DNA from: Salivita marina
GTDB lineage: Bacteria > Pseudomonadota > Gammaproteobacteria > Pseudomonadales > Azotimanducaceae
Reading direction: 5' to 3'
NCBI GenBank assembly: GCA_038144425.1
Contig: JAYQNS010000003.1
Coordinates: forward strand, 434,001-498,000
DNA length: 64,000 bases
Positions 25,972 through 35,224 of the stretch are shown piece by piece. Under the pieces are notes generated by a model. That model saw only the letters and a program-made list of their open reading frames with translations, did no database searches and was not told the origin of the DNA. Numbering within the stretch: position 1 is the stretch's first letter; each line of letters begins with the position of its first letter. The translations under genes were made by a program, and so were the position numbers.

Positions 25972-27858
25972 CTAGCTGACCGCCTCGACGCCCTCAAGAA
26001 GAAAGGCCGGGGCTCGGGTTTCGACGGTCTTCAGGAGCGCCTCGACGAAGGCGTCCTGGCTCAGGGTTAGCTGCTGATCTACCCCATAGCGACGAAGGGT
26101 AACGGTCCCTTCCGCCACTTCCCGCTCCCCAATGATGAGCAGGTTCGGGATCTTCTGCGTGGTGCCCTCGCGAATCTTTCGGCCCACCGTTTCCCCTTCC
26201 GCCGCCATTTCTGCTCGCACTCGGCGGCCCCGAAGCCGGCGCACCAGGGCCTGGCCGTAGTCGTTAAAGCGATCGGCCACAGTAATGACCTGAACCTGCA
26301 CCGGCGCCAGCCAGGCCGGGAAGGCTCCACCGTAATGCTCCAGGAGGAAAGCCACCATGCGCTCATGGGTGGAGAAGGGGGCCCGGTGAATCACCCAGGG
26401 GGTGTGGAGCTCGCCGTCCGCGCCCTTGTACTGGAGGCCAAGGCGTCCAGGCTGAGCAAAGTCGAGCTGCACCGTGGAGACCGTCTCTTCCCGCCCCGTC
26501 ACCGTCTTAAACTGGATGTCGATCTTCGGGCCGTAGAAGGCCGCTTCTCCGGGGCCATCAAAATAGTCCCAACCTAGCTCATCAAGAACCTCCGCAAGCA
26601 CCCGCTCTGCGTGGGCCCACGCGTCAGGATCGTTAATGTACTTTTCCTTGCCCTTCTCGTCCTCCGGATCCCAGCGCGACAAGCGCACCCGGTAATCAGT
26701 CACCCCAAGTACGGCGTAAGCCTCCTGGTACATCTGGAGGACGGCCTTAAATTCGTCCTTAATCTGCGCTTCCGTGCAGTAGATGTGGGCATCATTCATG
26801 CACATGCCGCGCACCCGCACGAGGCCACCCACGGCACCCGATTCCTCCCAGCGATACACCTGACCGTACTCCGCGAGGCGCAGGGGTAGATCGCGGTAGG
26901 ACCGGGGGCGGGCCGAGAAGACCCGGTGGTGATGGGGGCAGTTCATGGGACGAAGTACGTAGCGCTCCTTCACCCGCGCGCCCTCCTCCGCTTCCTCTTC
27001 GCCCTCCTGACTATCCTCCGCCTGATCCTCGACCTCCATCACCGGGAACATCGCGTCCTGGTAGTAAGGCAAGTGCCCGGACTGCCAGTACAGGTCAACC
27101 TTTGCCAGGGGCGGCGTGGTGACCCGCTCATAGCCATAGGCAAATTCGAGGTCCTTGGCATAACGCTCGAGCTCATCCCGGATCACCGTGCCCTTAGGCA
27201 GCCAGAGGGGTAGGCCTTTCCCGATGGTCTGATCGATGTGGTAGATGTCCAGCTCTCGACCCAGCTTCTTATGGTCCCGAGCCTGCGCCTCTTCATAAGC
27301 GTTAACGTGGGAATCGAGCTCTTCCTTGGTTTCGAAGGCCCAGGCATAGATACGCGTCATCATGACGTTGCGAGAATCGCCGCGCCAATAGGCGCCGGCG
27401 AGGCTGCGGAGCTTAAAGGCATCCCGAGGGATGGCCTTAGTGGTATCTACGTGGGGCCCTTCGCACATATCCACGAAGGGGCCATTGCGGTAAAAGGTTA
27501 GCTCCGAGAGGTCGTGGCGCTCAAAGAGCGTTTCCGCATATTCCCGCTTGTAGGGCTCGCCCATCTCCTCGAGGCGAGCCATAGCGGCGTCGTAGGCGAG
27601 GTTTTCGCAGTCGAAGCGCTGGCCCTTTTTGATGATCTTCCGCATGCGCCGTTCGATTTCCGGGAAGTCCGCATCGGTCAGGGGCTCGGACAGCAGAAAG
27701 TCGTAGTAAAAACCGTCGTCGATGGGCGGACCAAAGCCCAGTGTCGAACCCGGGCGCAGCTCCAGCACGGCCTGGGCCAGGACGTGGGCTAGGGAATGTC
27801 GGATTCGGTACAGGGGGCGATCCCGATCTTCTTCGCCGCTGTGCTCAAAGCGTGCCAT
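25972..27858 (-). CDS. thrS: Threonyl-tRNA synthetase lacking the TGS domain
   Basis: A 628-residue class II synthetase charging tRNA-Thr. The protein opens directly with the second additional (editing-type) domain (RIRHSLAHVLAQAVLE), so the usual N-terminal TGS domain is absent. The core has the zinc-ligand Cys in LRPMNCPHH, motif 2 (YRWEESG...RVRGM), and motif 3 in an unusual form, HRAPFSTHERM. An acidic insert (EDQAEDSQEGEEEAEEG) sits before the MNCPHH block. The start at 27858 follows GAGGA; upstream codons look non-coding. The infC-rpmI-rplT genes that usually follow thrS are missing, and a GNAT gene follows instead. This could be a second or horizontally acquired copy. Confidence 0.92.
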   Translation of the reverse strand: MARFEHSGEEDRDRPLYRIRHSLAHVLAQAVLELRPGSTLGFGPPIDDGFYYDFLLSEPLTDADFPEIERRMRKIIKKGQRFDCENLAYDAAMARLEEMGEPYKREYAETLFERHDLSELTFYRNGPFVDMCEGPHVDTTKAIPRDAFKLRSLAGAYWRGDSRNVMMTRIYAWAFETKEELDSHVNAYEEAQARDHKKLGRELDIYHIDQTIGKGLPLWLPKGTVIRDELERYAKDLEFAYGYERVTTPPLAKVDLYWQSGHLPYYQDAMFPVMEVEDQAEDSQEGEEEAEEGARVKERYVLRPMNCPHHHRVFSARPRSYRDLPLRLAEYGQVYRWEESGAVGGLVRVRGMCMNDAHIYCTEAQIKDEFKAVLQMYQEAYAVLGVTDYRVRLSRWDPEDEKGKEKYINDPDAWAHAERVLAEVLDELGWDYFDGPGEAAFYGPKIDIQFKTVTGREETVSTVQLDFAQPGRLGLQYKGADGELHTPWVIHRAPFSTHERMVAFLLEHYGGAFPAWLAPVQVQVITVADRFNDYGQALVRRLRGRRVRAEMAAEGETVGRKIREGTTQKIPNLLIIGEREVAEGTVTLRRYGVDQQLTLSQDAFVEALLKTVETRAPAFLLEGVEAVS

Positions 27859-27985
27859 AGGTCCTCGCTGGTCTGGGGGTTCGCTGGCGTTGCATGATAG
27901 CGCCAAGCCCCTATTATGCCACCGCGACACGGGCACCCTCGACTACCGCTGCGCTTTCTTTCGTTGCGCCGCCAAGGATCAACTC

Positions 27986-28288
27986 ATGGACTACCGGTGG
28001 GTCCGAAAGGCCGTCGCCCGCGGAGACGCGGTCAACGCGGAGATTCTCTCCCTCGATGGCGTCATCTACCTAGCGCTCATTAACGACGAGCCCCTGAAAA
28101 AGCGTGATGGGGACGGGCAAGCGGCCGCCTTTCCCAGCGCCCACGCGGCAGGGCGCGCCCTCTACGCCCTGGGTCTTCGAGAGGGCATGCTCCGCCACCA
28201 CTCCCCCTATGACGAGATGATCGGCCGCGGCGACGACAGCCCACCCCCGGCGCCCCTGCGGACGCCTCTGCGTTTTTCCGCCGTCTAG
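27986..28288 (+). CDS. Small protein, DUF6482-like
   Basis: A 100-residue soluble protein preceded by AAGGA. The pattern of an N-terminal helix, a hydrophobic strand (AEILSLDGVIYLALIND), a Ser/His-containing helix (FPSAHAAGRALYALG) and a final HHSPYDEMIG resembles the small DUF6482-type proteins of gammaproteobacteria, by memory only. Function is unknown. The tail is proline-rich. Confidence 0.5.
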   Translation: MDYRWVRKAVARGDAVNAEILSLDGVIYLALINDEPLKKRDGDGQAAAFPSAHAAGRALYALGLREGMLRHHSPYDEMIGRGDDSPPPAPLRTPLRFSAV

Positions 28289-28416
28289 CCTTTTAAGCAC
28301 CGCTCCCGAAGCCCATACGCTAGGCAGCCAACACCCCAGACGGGAAGCCCCTTCCTGCCGCCGTCGCCCGAAGGCTCATCATTCACTACGTGAGCCGCTT
28401 CGAAGAAGTCGCTAAG

Positions 28417-28457
28417 CTCGCCATTCCCTCCCGTTTTTAGGGAGGCTTCTTGGCGAG
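28417..28457 (+). other. Two-part stem-loop in the leader of the YiiX-like gene
   Basis: CTCGCCA at 28417-28423 pairs with TGGCGAG at 28451-28457, and inside it CCTCCC (28427-28432) pairs with GGGAGG (28440-28445) around a loop of GTTTTTA. It ends 14 bases before the ATG at 28472. The rest of 28289-28471 shows no convincing gene. A role as terminator of the upstream gene or as a translational control hairpin is possible. Confidence 0.5.
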
Positions 28458-28471
28458 GCGGGGACAGCACC

Positions 28472-29242
28472 ATGGCAGGACGGGGACAATGGCTCGAGCG
28501 CTTTGGGGGGCGGCTTGCACGCTTTCTCACAGCCCCCCGGCCCGGCAAGGGCGCTGCGCCGGTCTCGGGCCTCGGCTCATGGCTGCCTTACCTAAAGCCG
28601 GGAGATGTGCTGCTCGTGGAAGGCAGCAGCCGGATTTCCACGGCGATCAAATACCTCACCCAATCCACCTGGTCCCACGCCGCGCTCGTGCTGGGCCCCC
28701 ACCCGGGGCCCAAGGATCCCATCCACTTAGTGGAGGCGGACGTGGTGGAAGGCGTGCGCTGCGTCCCCGCCTCGATCTACCTGGGAAGCAACGTGCGCAT
28801 CTGTCGACCCTGGGGGCTCGATTCCGCCCAGCGCAAGGCGGTGACAACCCACGCCCTGGCCCGCCTCGGCCACCAGTACGATCTGCGAAATATCGTCGAT
28901 CTGGCCCGCTACCTTTTCCCCCTGCCCCCCGTGCCCTCCCCCTGGCGCCGTCGACTGATCACCCTCGGTTCCGGTGACCCGACCCGTGCCATTTGCTCCA
29001 CCCTCATCGCCGAGGCATTCCAGTCCGAGGCCTATCCCATCCTGCCCGAACTCCTCGACGCGGAGGCCCTGCGCAGGGGCGAACCCCTCCCCCTTCGGGC
29101 GCGCCACCATTCCCTCGTCACGCCCCGGGATTTCGACCTGTCCCCCTTCTTCGAGGTGCGTAAACCCAGCTTCGTTTTAGCTCGAGAAGCCGGCCGGGCG
29201 CTCATTTATTCAGACGCGATTCACGAGACCAACCTAAACTAG
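28472..29242 (+). CDS. YiiX/YebB-like permuted NlpC/P60 hydrolase
   Basis: A 256-residue protein of the YiiX/YebB permuted papain-fold family. The expected order is visible: PGDVLLVEG, then a His in STWSHAALVLG, then the nucleophile Cys in AICSTLIAEAF about 110 residues later, the reverse of classical NlpC/P60. Members act as amidases or acyltransferases on lipids or peptidoglycan-like amides. There is no signal peptide. A hairpin precedes the gene. Confidence 0.8.
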   Translation: MAGRGQWLERFGGRLARFLTAPRPGKGAAPVSGLGSWLPYLKPGDVLLVEGSSRISTAIKYLTQSTWSHAALVLGPHPGPKDPIHLVEADVVEGVRCVPASIYLGSNVRICRPWGLDSAQRKAVTTHALARLGHQYDLRNIVDLARYLFPLPPVPSPWRRRLITLGSGDPTRAICSTLIAEAFQSEAYPILPELLDAEALRRGEPLPLRARHHSLVTPRDFDLSPFFEVRKPSFVLAREAGRALIYSDAIHETNLN

Positions 29243-29273
29243 GTATCGCTCCCTCCTTACGTGAGTCGCCCCC

Positions 29274-30536
29274 ATGCCCGCCCTGTTCCTTCCCGTCGCA
29301 GCCCTGCTGCTTTCGGACGCATTTCTGTTGGTAGGCCATGGCTTGTCCTTTACCGTGCTTCCCCTTCGGGCCGTTGCAGAGGGCTTTAGCGACGGTGCCA
29401 TTGCCATCACAGGCTCGGCCTATTTCATGGGCTTCATCGGCGGCTGCCTGCTCACCCCCCGAGTGGTGCGCCGCGTTGGGCATATCCGAAGCTTTGCCGT
29501 GCTTTCGAGCGCCTTTTCCGCCCTAGTGCTTCTTTTCCCCATGGTCCCCGAGGAAATCAGCTGGACGCTCCTGCGCGCCGCCACCGGGGTGTGCATGTCG
29601 GGCCTCTACATGATCATCGAAAGTTGGCTCAACGAGCGGGCCTCTAGCGATAACCGGGGCGCGCTTCTGTCCGTCTACACCATCATCAATCTGGCGATGA
29701 TCATTCTTGGCCAGCAGGCGGTTAACCTCGCGCCGGTGCAGGACCCCATGCTCTTCGCCGGCGCTGCCGTGCTCCTGTCCGTCGCGGTTATACCCGTCTC
29801 CATCTCCGGGGCCACGGCCCCAGCACCGCTAGCGGATGTGCAGCTCGACCTGCACGCCCTCTGGCGCATCAGCCCCGTGGGCCTCGGGGGCGCGGCCATG
29901 CTCGGGCTAATTACGGGAAGCTTCTGGGCTCTAGGCCCCGTGTTCGGACGCACCCTGGGGCTGGATACGCAGGCGGTCACCTGGGTCATCAGCGGAGCTA
30001 CCCTCGGCGCAGCCCTACTCCAATACCCCCTTGGGCGCCTGTCCGATCATCTTGATCGACGCCTTGTGCTGCTCTTCTCCTGCCTGGCCGGCGCCGGTGC
30101 GGCCTTCGCCCTAGCCCTCCTCTCCAACGCAACGCGGCCAGCCCTAGTCGTCTCCCTAAGTACGCTTTGGGGGGGCTTCGTGCTCACCCTCTATGCCGTC
30201 TGCAATGCCCATGCGAACGATCGCGCCGAACCCTCACAGTTCGTGATGGTCGGAACAAGCCTGCTTCTCACCTACGGTGCAACCTCGGCCCTCGGCGCGC
30301 CCCTCGCCGCCTACGTAATGCACCTCGTCGGACCCGCGGGGCTGTGGTGGTTTAGCGGCGTGGCCCTGTTGCTCTTCGCCCTCGGCCTTGTCCAGCAGCG
30401 GCGACAAAAACCGCGCCCGGTGCTGGAAGAAACAGAACAATTCGTCCTGGCGGCCAGCCTTACCCCCGCGGGACTCGAACTCGACCCGCGAAGAGAATCA
30501 ACGGACGGGCACGCGGAGAGCGTCACGCCCTCCTAA
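29274..30536 (+). CDS. MFS transporter, YcaD-like
   Basis: A 420-residue 12-helix transporter. The helix 4-5 region SGLYMIIESWLNERAS and the following LLSVYTIINLAMIILGQQ are characteristic of the YcaD-type MFS branch, whose substrates are not established. The C-terminal tail of about 45 residues is hydrophilic. It starts 31 bp after the YiiX-like gene and converges on the DUF2237 gene with four shared bases. Confidence 0.85.
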   Translation: MPALFLPVAALLLSDAFLLVGHGLSFTVLPLRAVAEGFSDGAIAITGSAYFMGFIGGCLLTPRVVRRVGHIRSFAVLSSAFSALVLLFPMVPEEISWTLLRAATGVCMSGLYMIIESWLNERASSDNRGALLSVYTIINLAMIILGQQAVNLAPVQDPMLFAGAAVLLSVAVIPVSISGATAPAPLADVQLDLHALWRISPVGLGGAAMLGLITGSFWALGPVFGRTLGLDTQAVTWVISGATLGAALLQYPLGRLSDHLDRRLVLLFSCLAGAGAAFALALLSNATRPALVVSLSTLWGGFVLTLYAVCNAHANDRAEPSQFVMVGTSLLLTYGATSALGAPLAAYVMHLVGPAGLWWFSGVALLLFALGLVQQRRQKPRPVLEETEQFVLAASLTPAGLELDPRRESTDGHAESVTPS

Positions 30537-30940
30537 CCCTGGGCCGGAGCATCCACCGCGAGGGCCAGGAGCCGGGACCGATCAATGCGCGCCAGGGCAT
30601 TTTGGTGCGTCGCCGCCAGTACCACCTGGGGGGCGCAGCCTGCCTCGTCCGCTTCCCGCCAGCGATCTGCGCAGAGACACCAGCGATCCCCGGGGCGCAG
30701 CCCGGGGAAGGCAAACTCGGGCCGGGGTGTTTGAAGATCGTTGCCCACGGCGCTGGAAAACTGCAAGAAGGCCTCGGTCATGACGGCGCACACCACGTGG
30801 CGCCCAAGATCTTCGGGACCGGTGTGACAACAGCCATCGCGATAGAAGCCCGTGAGGGGCGCCTCAGAGCACAGCTGCAACGGCCCTCCGAGCACGTTTC
30901 GCGGCCCGCCGCCCCCTGCACCGCTGCTGTCATAGGCCAT
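30533..30940 (-). CDS. DUF2237 family protein
   Basis: A 135-residue soluble protein with the strongly conserved DUF2237 core: NVLGGPLQLCS, LTGFYRDGCCHTGPED, HVVCAVMTEAFLQFS, FPGLRPGDRWCLC. The many conserved Cys and His residues suggest metal or cofactor binding, but no activity is established to my knowledge. GAAGGGAG lies eight bases upstream of the ATG. It is divergent from the photolyase gene. Confidence 0.9.
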   Translation of the reverse strand: MAYDSSGAGGGGPRNVLGGPLQLCSEAPLTGFYRDGCCHTGPEDLGRHVVCAVMTEAFLQFSSAVGNDLQTPRPEFAFPGLRPGDRWCLCADRWREADEAGCAPQVVLAATHQNALARIDRSRLLALAVDAPAQG

Positions 30941-31004
30941 GGGCCGTCTCCCTTCTCATTGTTCCTCGGTGTGTAGTTTCTAGGCTGCGCTGGCACGCCA
31001 TGGC

Positions 31005-32624
31005 ATGCTACCGCAGTCGCGGGCGCGTCAAACAAAAGCGAGCTTTGCCGTGCTCACGGTCCTATGGTTCAAACGTGACCTGCGCCTTGACGATCATGAA
31101 GCCCTTCAGGCTGCTGTGGCCCGGGGCCCCGTGCTACCCCTTTATATCGTGGAACCGGACCTTTGGCGCCAAGGGGATCTCGACCTTCAGCATGCACGTT
31201 TTATTGAAGCGAGCTTAAGCGCCCTCGATCAGGACCTTCGCGCTCGAGGCGCGGGACTTTGGGTGCGGGACGGCGACGCGGTCGCAGTGCTTGAAGACCT
31301 TCGACGTAAGGAGGGCATGACTCATCTCGAAAGCCACGAGGAAACGGGGAATGGCTGGACCTACGCCCGGGATCGCGCCGTGCGCGCCTGGTGCCGGGCC
31401 CAGGGCATTCCCTGGGGGGAGCATCAAACCTTTGGGGTGACCCGGGGCCTTAGGAACCGAAACCGCTTTAGCCGTGGTTGGGAGGGGCATATGTCCCGCC
31501 TGGCTCGCCCTGCGCCGGCCCGAATCCCGACCCCCCCTGCCCCGGCGGAACCCTGGGCGTCGGTTTTCGCGAAACTTCCCGTGGACAGCTTTCATCCCGC
31601 GGTTCCCCGCCGCGCGCCCTCCCTAACAGCAGGGGAAGACGCCGCCCAGGCGCGCCTGACCAAGTTTCTTGAGGACGCGGGGGCAGACTATCACCGCCGC
31701 ATGTCCGCCCCGGCCCTGGCGGTGCATAGCGGCTCCCGTCTTTCCCATCATCTGACTTGGGGCCACCTGTCCCTGCGTCGCGTCGTGCAACACGTGCGGG
31801 CGGCGAAGCAGACACCGACGTTGGCTCCCGCGCTCTCTCCCCGGGCCAGGAGTGCTTTTGAAGCTCGGCTCCATTGGCATTGCCACTTCATTCAGAAGCT
31901 GGAGGCGGAACCCGCGCTCGAGACCATCAGCTTCAATCGCGCCCTCGATACGCTGCGACCCCGGGGGCCTAGCGAAGCCCTCGAAGCCTGGCTGCGGGGA
32001 CAAACCGGTTGGCCCTTCGTGGATGCGGCCATGCGCGCACTTCAGCACTGGGGTTGGATCAACTTCCGCATGCGGGCCATGCTCGTGTCCGTGGCCGCAT
32101 ACCACCTTTGGCTCGACTGGCGAGACCTTAATCAGCCCCTGGCCCGACAGTTTATTGACTACGAGCCGGGCATCCATATCAGCCAGCTACAAATGCAGTC
32201 TGGAGTAACGGGCATCAATGCCCTGCGCATTTATAACCCCGTACTTCAGGGGCAGCGCCTCGATCCGAGGGGCTCCTTCATTCGCACCTTTGTCCCTGAG
32301 CTTGCTCCCCTGCGCGATGACGAGATTCACCAGCCCTGGCTGCTATCGACTCGGCGCTTGGCGCAAGCGGGGGTGCGCCTGCGCGCCCCGGGGCCCCAGG
32401 CGCTCACGGAAGCTCCAGCCTATCCCCGGCCCCTCGTGGACGCGGCCCAGGCCGCCCGCAGTGCCCGCGCCCGCATGGGGGATGCCCAGCGCCAGGAGGC
32501 AAGCCGGGAAGAGAGCCGCCGCGTGCTGATCGCCCACGGCAGCCGAAAAAACTGGGGGCAAAATCCCCGCCCCAAACTAAAAACGGCCCCTAGGGAGGGG
32601 CCGTTTCAGGGCGAACTGTTCTAG
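31005..32624 (+). CDS. Cryptochrome/photolyase family flavoprotein
   Basis: A 539-residue protein with the photolyase alpha/beta domain (LWFKRDLRLDDHEALQAAV at the N-terminus) and a C-terminal FAD-binding helical domain containing LHWHCHFIQKLE, TGWPFVDAAMRAL, and WINFRMRAMLVS. The last is the FAD-contacting stretch; the usual Asp-rich Trp region follows in a diverged form. It belongs to a bacterial cryptochrome/photolyase subgroup distinct from CPD class I, so lesion specificity is uncertain. The start at 31005 has no clear ribosome site; GTG 31050 is a good alternative and begins just before the conserved strand. Confidence 0.82.
   Translation: MLPQSRARQTKASFAVLTVLWFKRDLRLDDHEALQAAVARGPVLPLYIVEPDLWRQGDLDLQHARFIEASLSALDQDLRARGAGLWVRDGDAVAVLEDLRRKEGMTHLESHEETGNGWTYARDRAVRAWCRAQGIPWGEHQTFGVTRGLRNRNRFSRGWEGHMSRLARPAPARIPTPPAPAEPWASVFAKLPVDSFHPAVPRRAPSLTAGEDAAQARLTKFLEDAGADYHRRMSAPALAVHSGSRLSHHLTWGHLSLRRVVQHVRAAKQTPTLAPALSPRARSAFEARLHWHCHFIQKLEAEPALETISFNRALDTLRPRGPSEALEAWLRGQTGWPFVDAAMRALQHWGWINFRMRAMLVSVAAYHLWLDWRDLNQPLARQFIDYEPGIHISQLQMQSGVTGINALRIYNPVLQGQRLDPRGSFIRTFVPELAPLRDDEIHQPWLLSTRRLAQAGVRLRAPGPQALTEAPAYPRPLVDAAQAARSARARMGDAQRQEASREESRRVLIAHGSRKNWGQNPRPKLKTAPREGPFQGELF
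32575..32606 (-). terminator. Intrinsic terminator of acnB inside the photolyase 3' end
   Basis: AAACGGCCCC (32581-32590) pairs perfectly with GGGGCCGTTT (32597-32606) around a six-base loop. Read on the minus strand it is followed by a TTTTTAGTTT tract, making it a good rho-independent terminator about 20 bp after the acnB stop. It lies within the last codons of the photolyase gene and also serves as a weaker stem-loop on the plus strand. Confidence 0.8.
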
Positions 32625-32626
32625 CC

Positions 32627-35224
32627 CTAGGCGGAGACCACGATTTCCTTGGCGATGGAGCGGCCTTCCTCAGCCGCGGAGAGGAACTCGGGCACCTGAT
32701 CGAAATTCAGGTAGTTGTAGATCTCCGGGGCCATGGAATTAATCTTAGATGCAAAGCCCTGGTACTCCTCGTTGTTCGGGAGGCGACCGAGGATCGCCGC
32801 CACCGCCGCCAGCTCAGCGGAGGCGAGGAACACGTTGGACCCTTGCCCCAGCCGATTCGGGAAGTTCCGGGTGGAGGTGGACACGCAGGTGGACCCAGCG
32901 CGAATCCGCGCTTGGTTCCCCATGCACAGGCTGCAGCCCGGCATTTCCGTTCGCGCCCCCGCCTGGGCGTAGATGTTGTAGAAGCCTTCCTCCATCAGCT
33001 GCTGCTCATCCATGCGCGTGGGCGGCGCAATCCAGAGCCGGCTTGGGATGCTTTCCCCGGAGGCCTGAAGCAGCTTGCCGGCGGCCCGGAAGTGACCAAT
33101 GTTGGTCATGCAGGAGCCGATGAAGACCTCCTCGATTTCCGTCCCGGCCACCTCCGAGAGGGGCTTCACGTCATCGGGATCGTTCGGGCACGCCAGCAGG
33201 GGCTCGGTGATCTCGGACATGTTGATTTCGATGACTTCTGCGTACTCAGCGTTCTCGTCGGCGCGCAATAGAGTCGGGTTCGCGAGCCATTCTTCCATGG
33301 CCGCTGCTCGCCGCTCGAGGGTCCGCACATCGCCGTAGCCGTTGGCAATCATCCAACGCAGCATCACCACGTTGGAGCGGAGGTATTCGGCCACGGACTC
33401 CTCCGACAGATCGATGGTGCAGCCCCCAGCGGAGCGCTCGGCGGAGGCATCGGAGAGCTCGAAGGCCTGCTCCACGGTGAGGTTCGGGAGCCCCTGAATC
33501 TCGAGGATACGGCCGTTGTAGACGTTCTTCTTGCCCTTCTTCTCCACGGTCAGCAAACCGCGCTGAAGCGCAGCGTAGGGAATAGCGTTCACCAAATCCC
33601 GAAGGGTGATGCCAGGCTGCATTTCTCCGGTGAACTTCACCAGTACGGATTCGGGCATATCCAGAGGCATCACCCCCAGGGCAGCCGCGAAGGCCACGAG
33701 GCCCGAGCCAGCGGGGAAGGAAATGCCCAGAGGGAAGCGGGTGTGGGAGTCGCCGCCCGTGCCGACCTGATCCGGGAGGAGCATGCGGTTCAGCCAGCTG
33801 TGAATAATGCCGTCCCCGGGGCGCAGGGAAACGCCACCGCGGTTCTTGATGAAGTCCGGCAGCGTGTGCTGCGTTTCAATGTCCACGGGCTTGGGATAGG
33901 CCGCAGTGTGGCAAAAGCTCTGCATCACGAGGTCCGCGGAGAAGCCCAGGCAGGCCAGCTCCTTCAGCTCGTCCCGGGTCATGGGGCCCGTCGTGTCCTG
34001 AGAGCCCACCGTGCCCATGCGCGGCTCGCAGTAGGTGCCCGGGCGTACGCCTTGCCCTTCCCCCAGGCCGCAAGCGCGGCCGACGATCTTCTGCGCCAGG
34101 GTGAAACCGGCGCCACTGTCCTTGGGGTTTTCAGGACGGCGGAAGGCTTCGCTCGGCCCAAGGCCCAGCGCTTCCCGGGCCCGCTCCGTCAGGCTGCGGC
34201 CAATGATCAGGGGAATACGGCCCCCGGCCTTCACCTCGTCCAGGAGCACTTGGGTTTTCAGGGAAAACTCGGAGATGACTTCCCCGGCTTCGTTCTCTAC
34301 CACCCCGGCGTAAGGCTTGATGATGATGACGTCGCCCATGTTCATTTGATCGACGGGGCACTCGACGGGCAGGGCCCCGGAATCTTCCACGGTGTTAAAG
34401 AAAATGGGCGCGATCTTTGAGCCCAGCACCACGCCACCCTGGCGCTTGTTGGGCACAAAGGGAATATCGTTACCCATATGCCAAAGCACGGAGTTGGTCG
34501 CGCTCTTCCGGGAGGAACCGGTTCCGACCACATCGCCCACGTAGGCCACCGGGAGCCCCGTGTCTTTCAATCCATTGATTTGTTCGATGGCGTTGGTGAT
34601 CCCGTCCCGGGGATTCTTCAACATGGCCAACGCATGGAGCGGAATGTCCGGGCGAGACCAGGCGTCCTGCGCAGGCGAGAGATCGTCCGTGTTCGTTTCA
34701 CCGGTGACCTTGAAGACCACCATCTTGAGCGCTTCCGGGAGATTGCCCCGGCGCGTAAACCACTCGGCTTCGGCCCAAGATTTCAGCACTGCTTCCGCAT
34801 GGGCATTGCCATTCTTCGCCCGCTCGGCCACATCGTGGAAGGCGTCGAACATGAGCAGGGTGTTCTTGAGCTCGGCAGCGGCGTTGGCCGCGAGGGCGTC
34901 GTGATCGAGAAGCTCCACTAGAGGCATGATGTTGTAGCCGCCGAGCATGGTGCCCAGAAGGCGGACCGCCTCCTCAGCGTTGATGAGCGGAGAGTTGGCC
35001 TCACCCTTCGCCACGTCTGCAAGGAAGGCCGCCTTCACGTAGGCCGCATCGTCCACCCCCGGGGGCACGCGCTCCGTGAGCAACTCGAGGAGCGTCGCCT
35101 CTTCCCCGGCGGGGGGCGCCTTTAAGAGCTCAACCAGCTGGGAAACCTGTTCGGCAGACAGCGCCTTCGGGGGCAACCCCTCCTGGGCACGCTCCGCTAC
35201 ATGAGCGCGATACGCTTCGAGCAT
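32627..35224 (-). CDS. acnB: AcnB, aconitate hydratase B
   Basis: An 865-residue protein, the exact usual length of bifunctional AcnB, which interconverts citrate and isocitrate in the TCA cycle and can also process 2-methylisocitrate. The HEAT-like N-terminal domain is followed by the swivelling domain (GTGSSRKSATNSVLWHMG) and the iron-sulfur core with cluster cysteines in FIGSCMTNIGHFRA and PGCSLCMGNQ. AGGAGGAGA precedes the ATG. It is divergent from a LysR-type regulator across a 94-bp AT-rich spacer. Confidence 0.97.
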   Translation of the reverse strand: MLEAYRAHVAERAQEGLPPKALSAEQVSQLVELLKAPPAGEEATLLELLTERVPPGVDDAAYVKAAFLADVAKGEANSPLINAEEAVRLLGTMLGGYNIMPLVELLDHDALAANAAAELKNTLLMFDAFHDVAERAKNGNAHAEAVLKSWAEAEWFTRRGNLPEALKMVVFKVTGETNTDDLSPAQDAWSRPDIPLHALAMLKNPRDGITNAIEQINGLKDTGLPVAYVGDVVGTGSSRKSATNSVLWHMGNDIPFVPNKRQGGVVLGSKIAPIFFNTVEDSGALPVECPVDQMNMGDVIIIKPYAGVVENEAGEVISEFSLKTQVLLDEVKAGGRIPLIIGRSLTERAREALGLGPSEAFRRPENPKDSGAGFTLAQKIVGRACGLGEGQGVRPGTYCEPRMGTVGSQDTTGPMTRDELKELACLGFSADLVMQSFCHTAAYPKPVDIETQHTLPDFIKNRGGVSLRPGDGIIHSWLNRMLLPDQVGTGGDSHTRFPLGISFPAGSGLVAFAAALGVMPLDMPESVLVKFTGEMQPGITLRDLVNAIPYAALQRGLLTVEKKGKKNVYNGRILEIQGLPNLTVEQAFELSDASAERSAGGCTIDLSEESVAEYLRSNVVMLRWMIANGYGDVRTLERRAAAMEEWLANPTLLRADENAEYAEVIEINMSEITEPLLACPNDPDDVKPLSEVAGTEIEEVFIGSCMTNIGHFRAAGKLLQASGESIPSRLWIAPPTRMDEQQLMEEGFYNIYAQAGARTEMPGCSLCMGNQARIRAGSTCVSTSTRNFPNRLGQGSNVFLASAELAAVAAILGRLPNNEEYQGFASKINSMAPEIYNYLNFDQVPEFLSAAEEGRSIAKEIVVSA

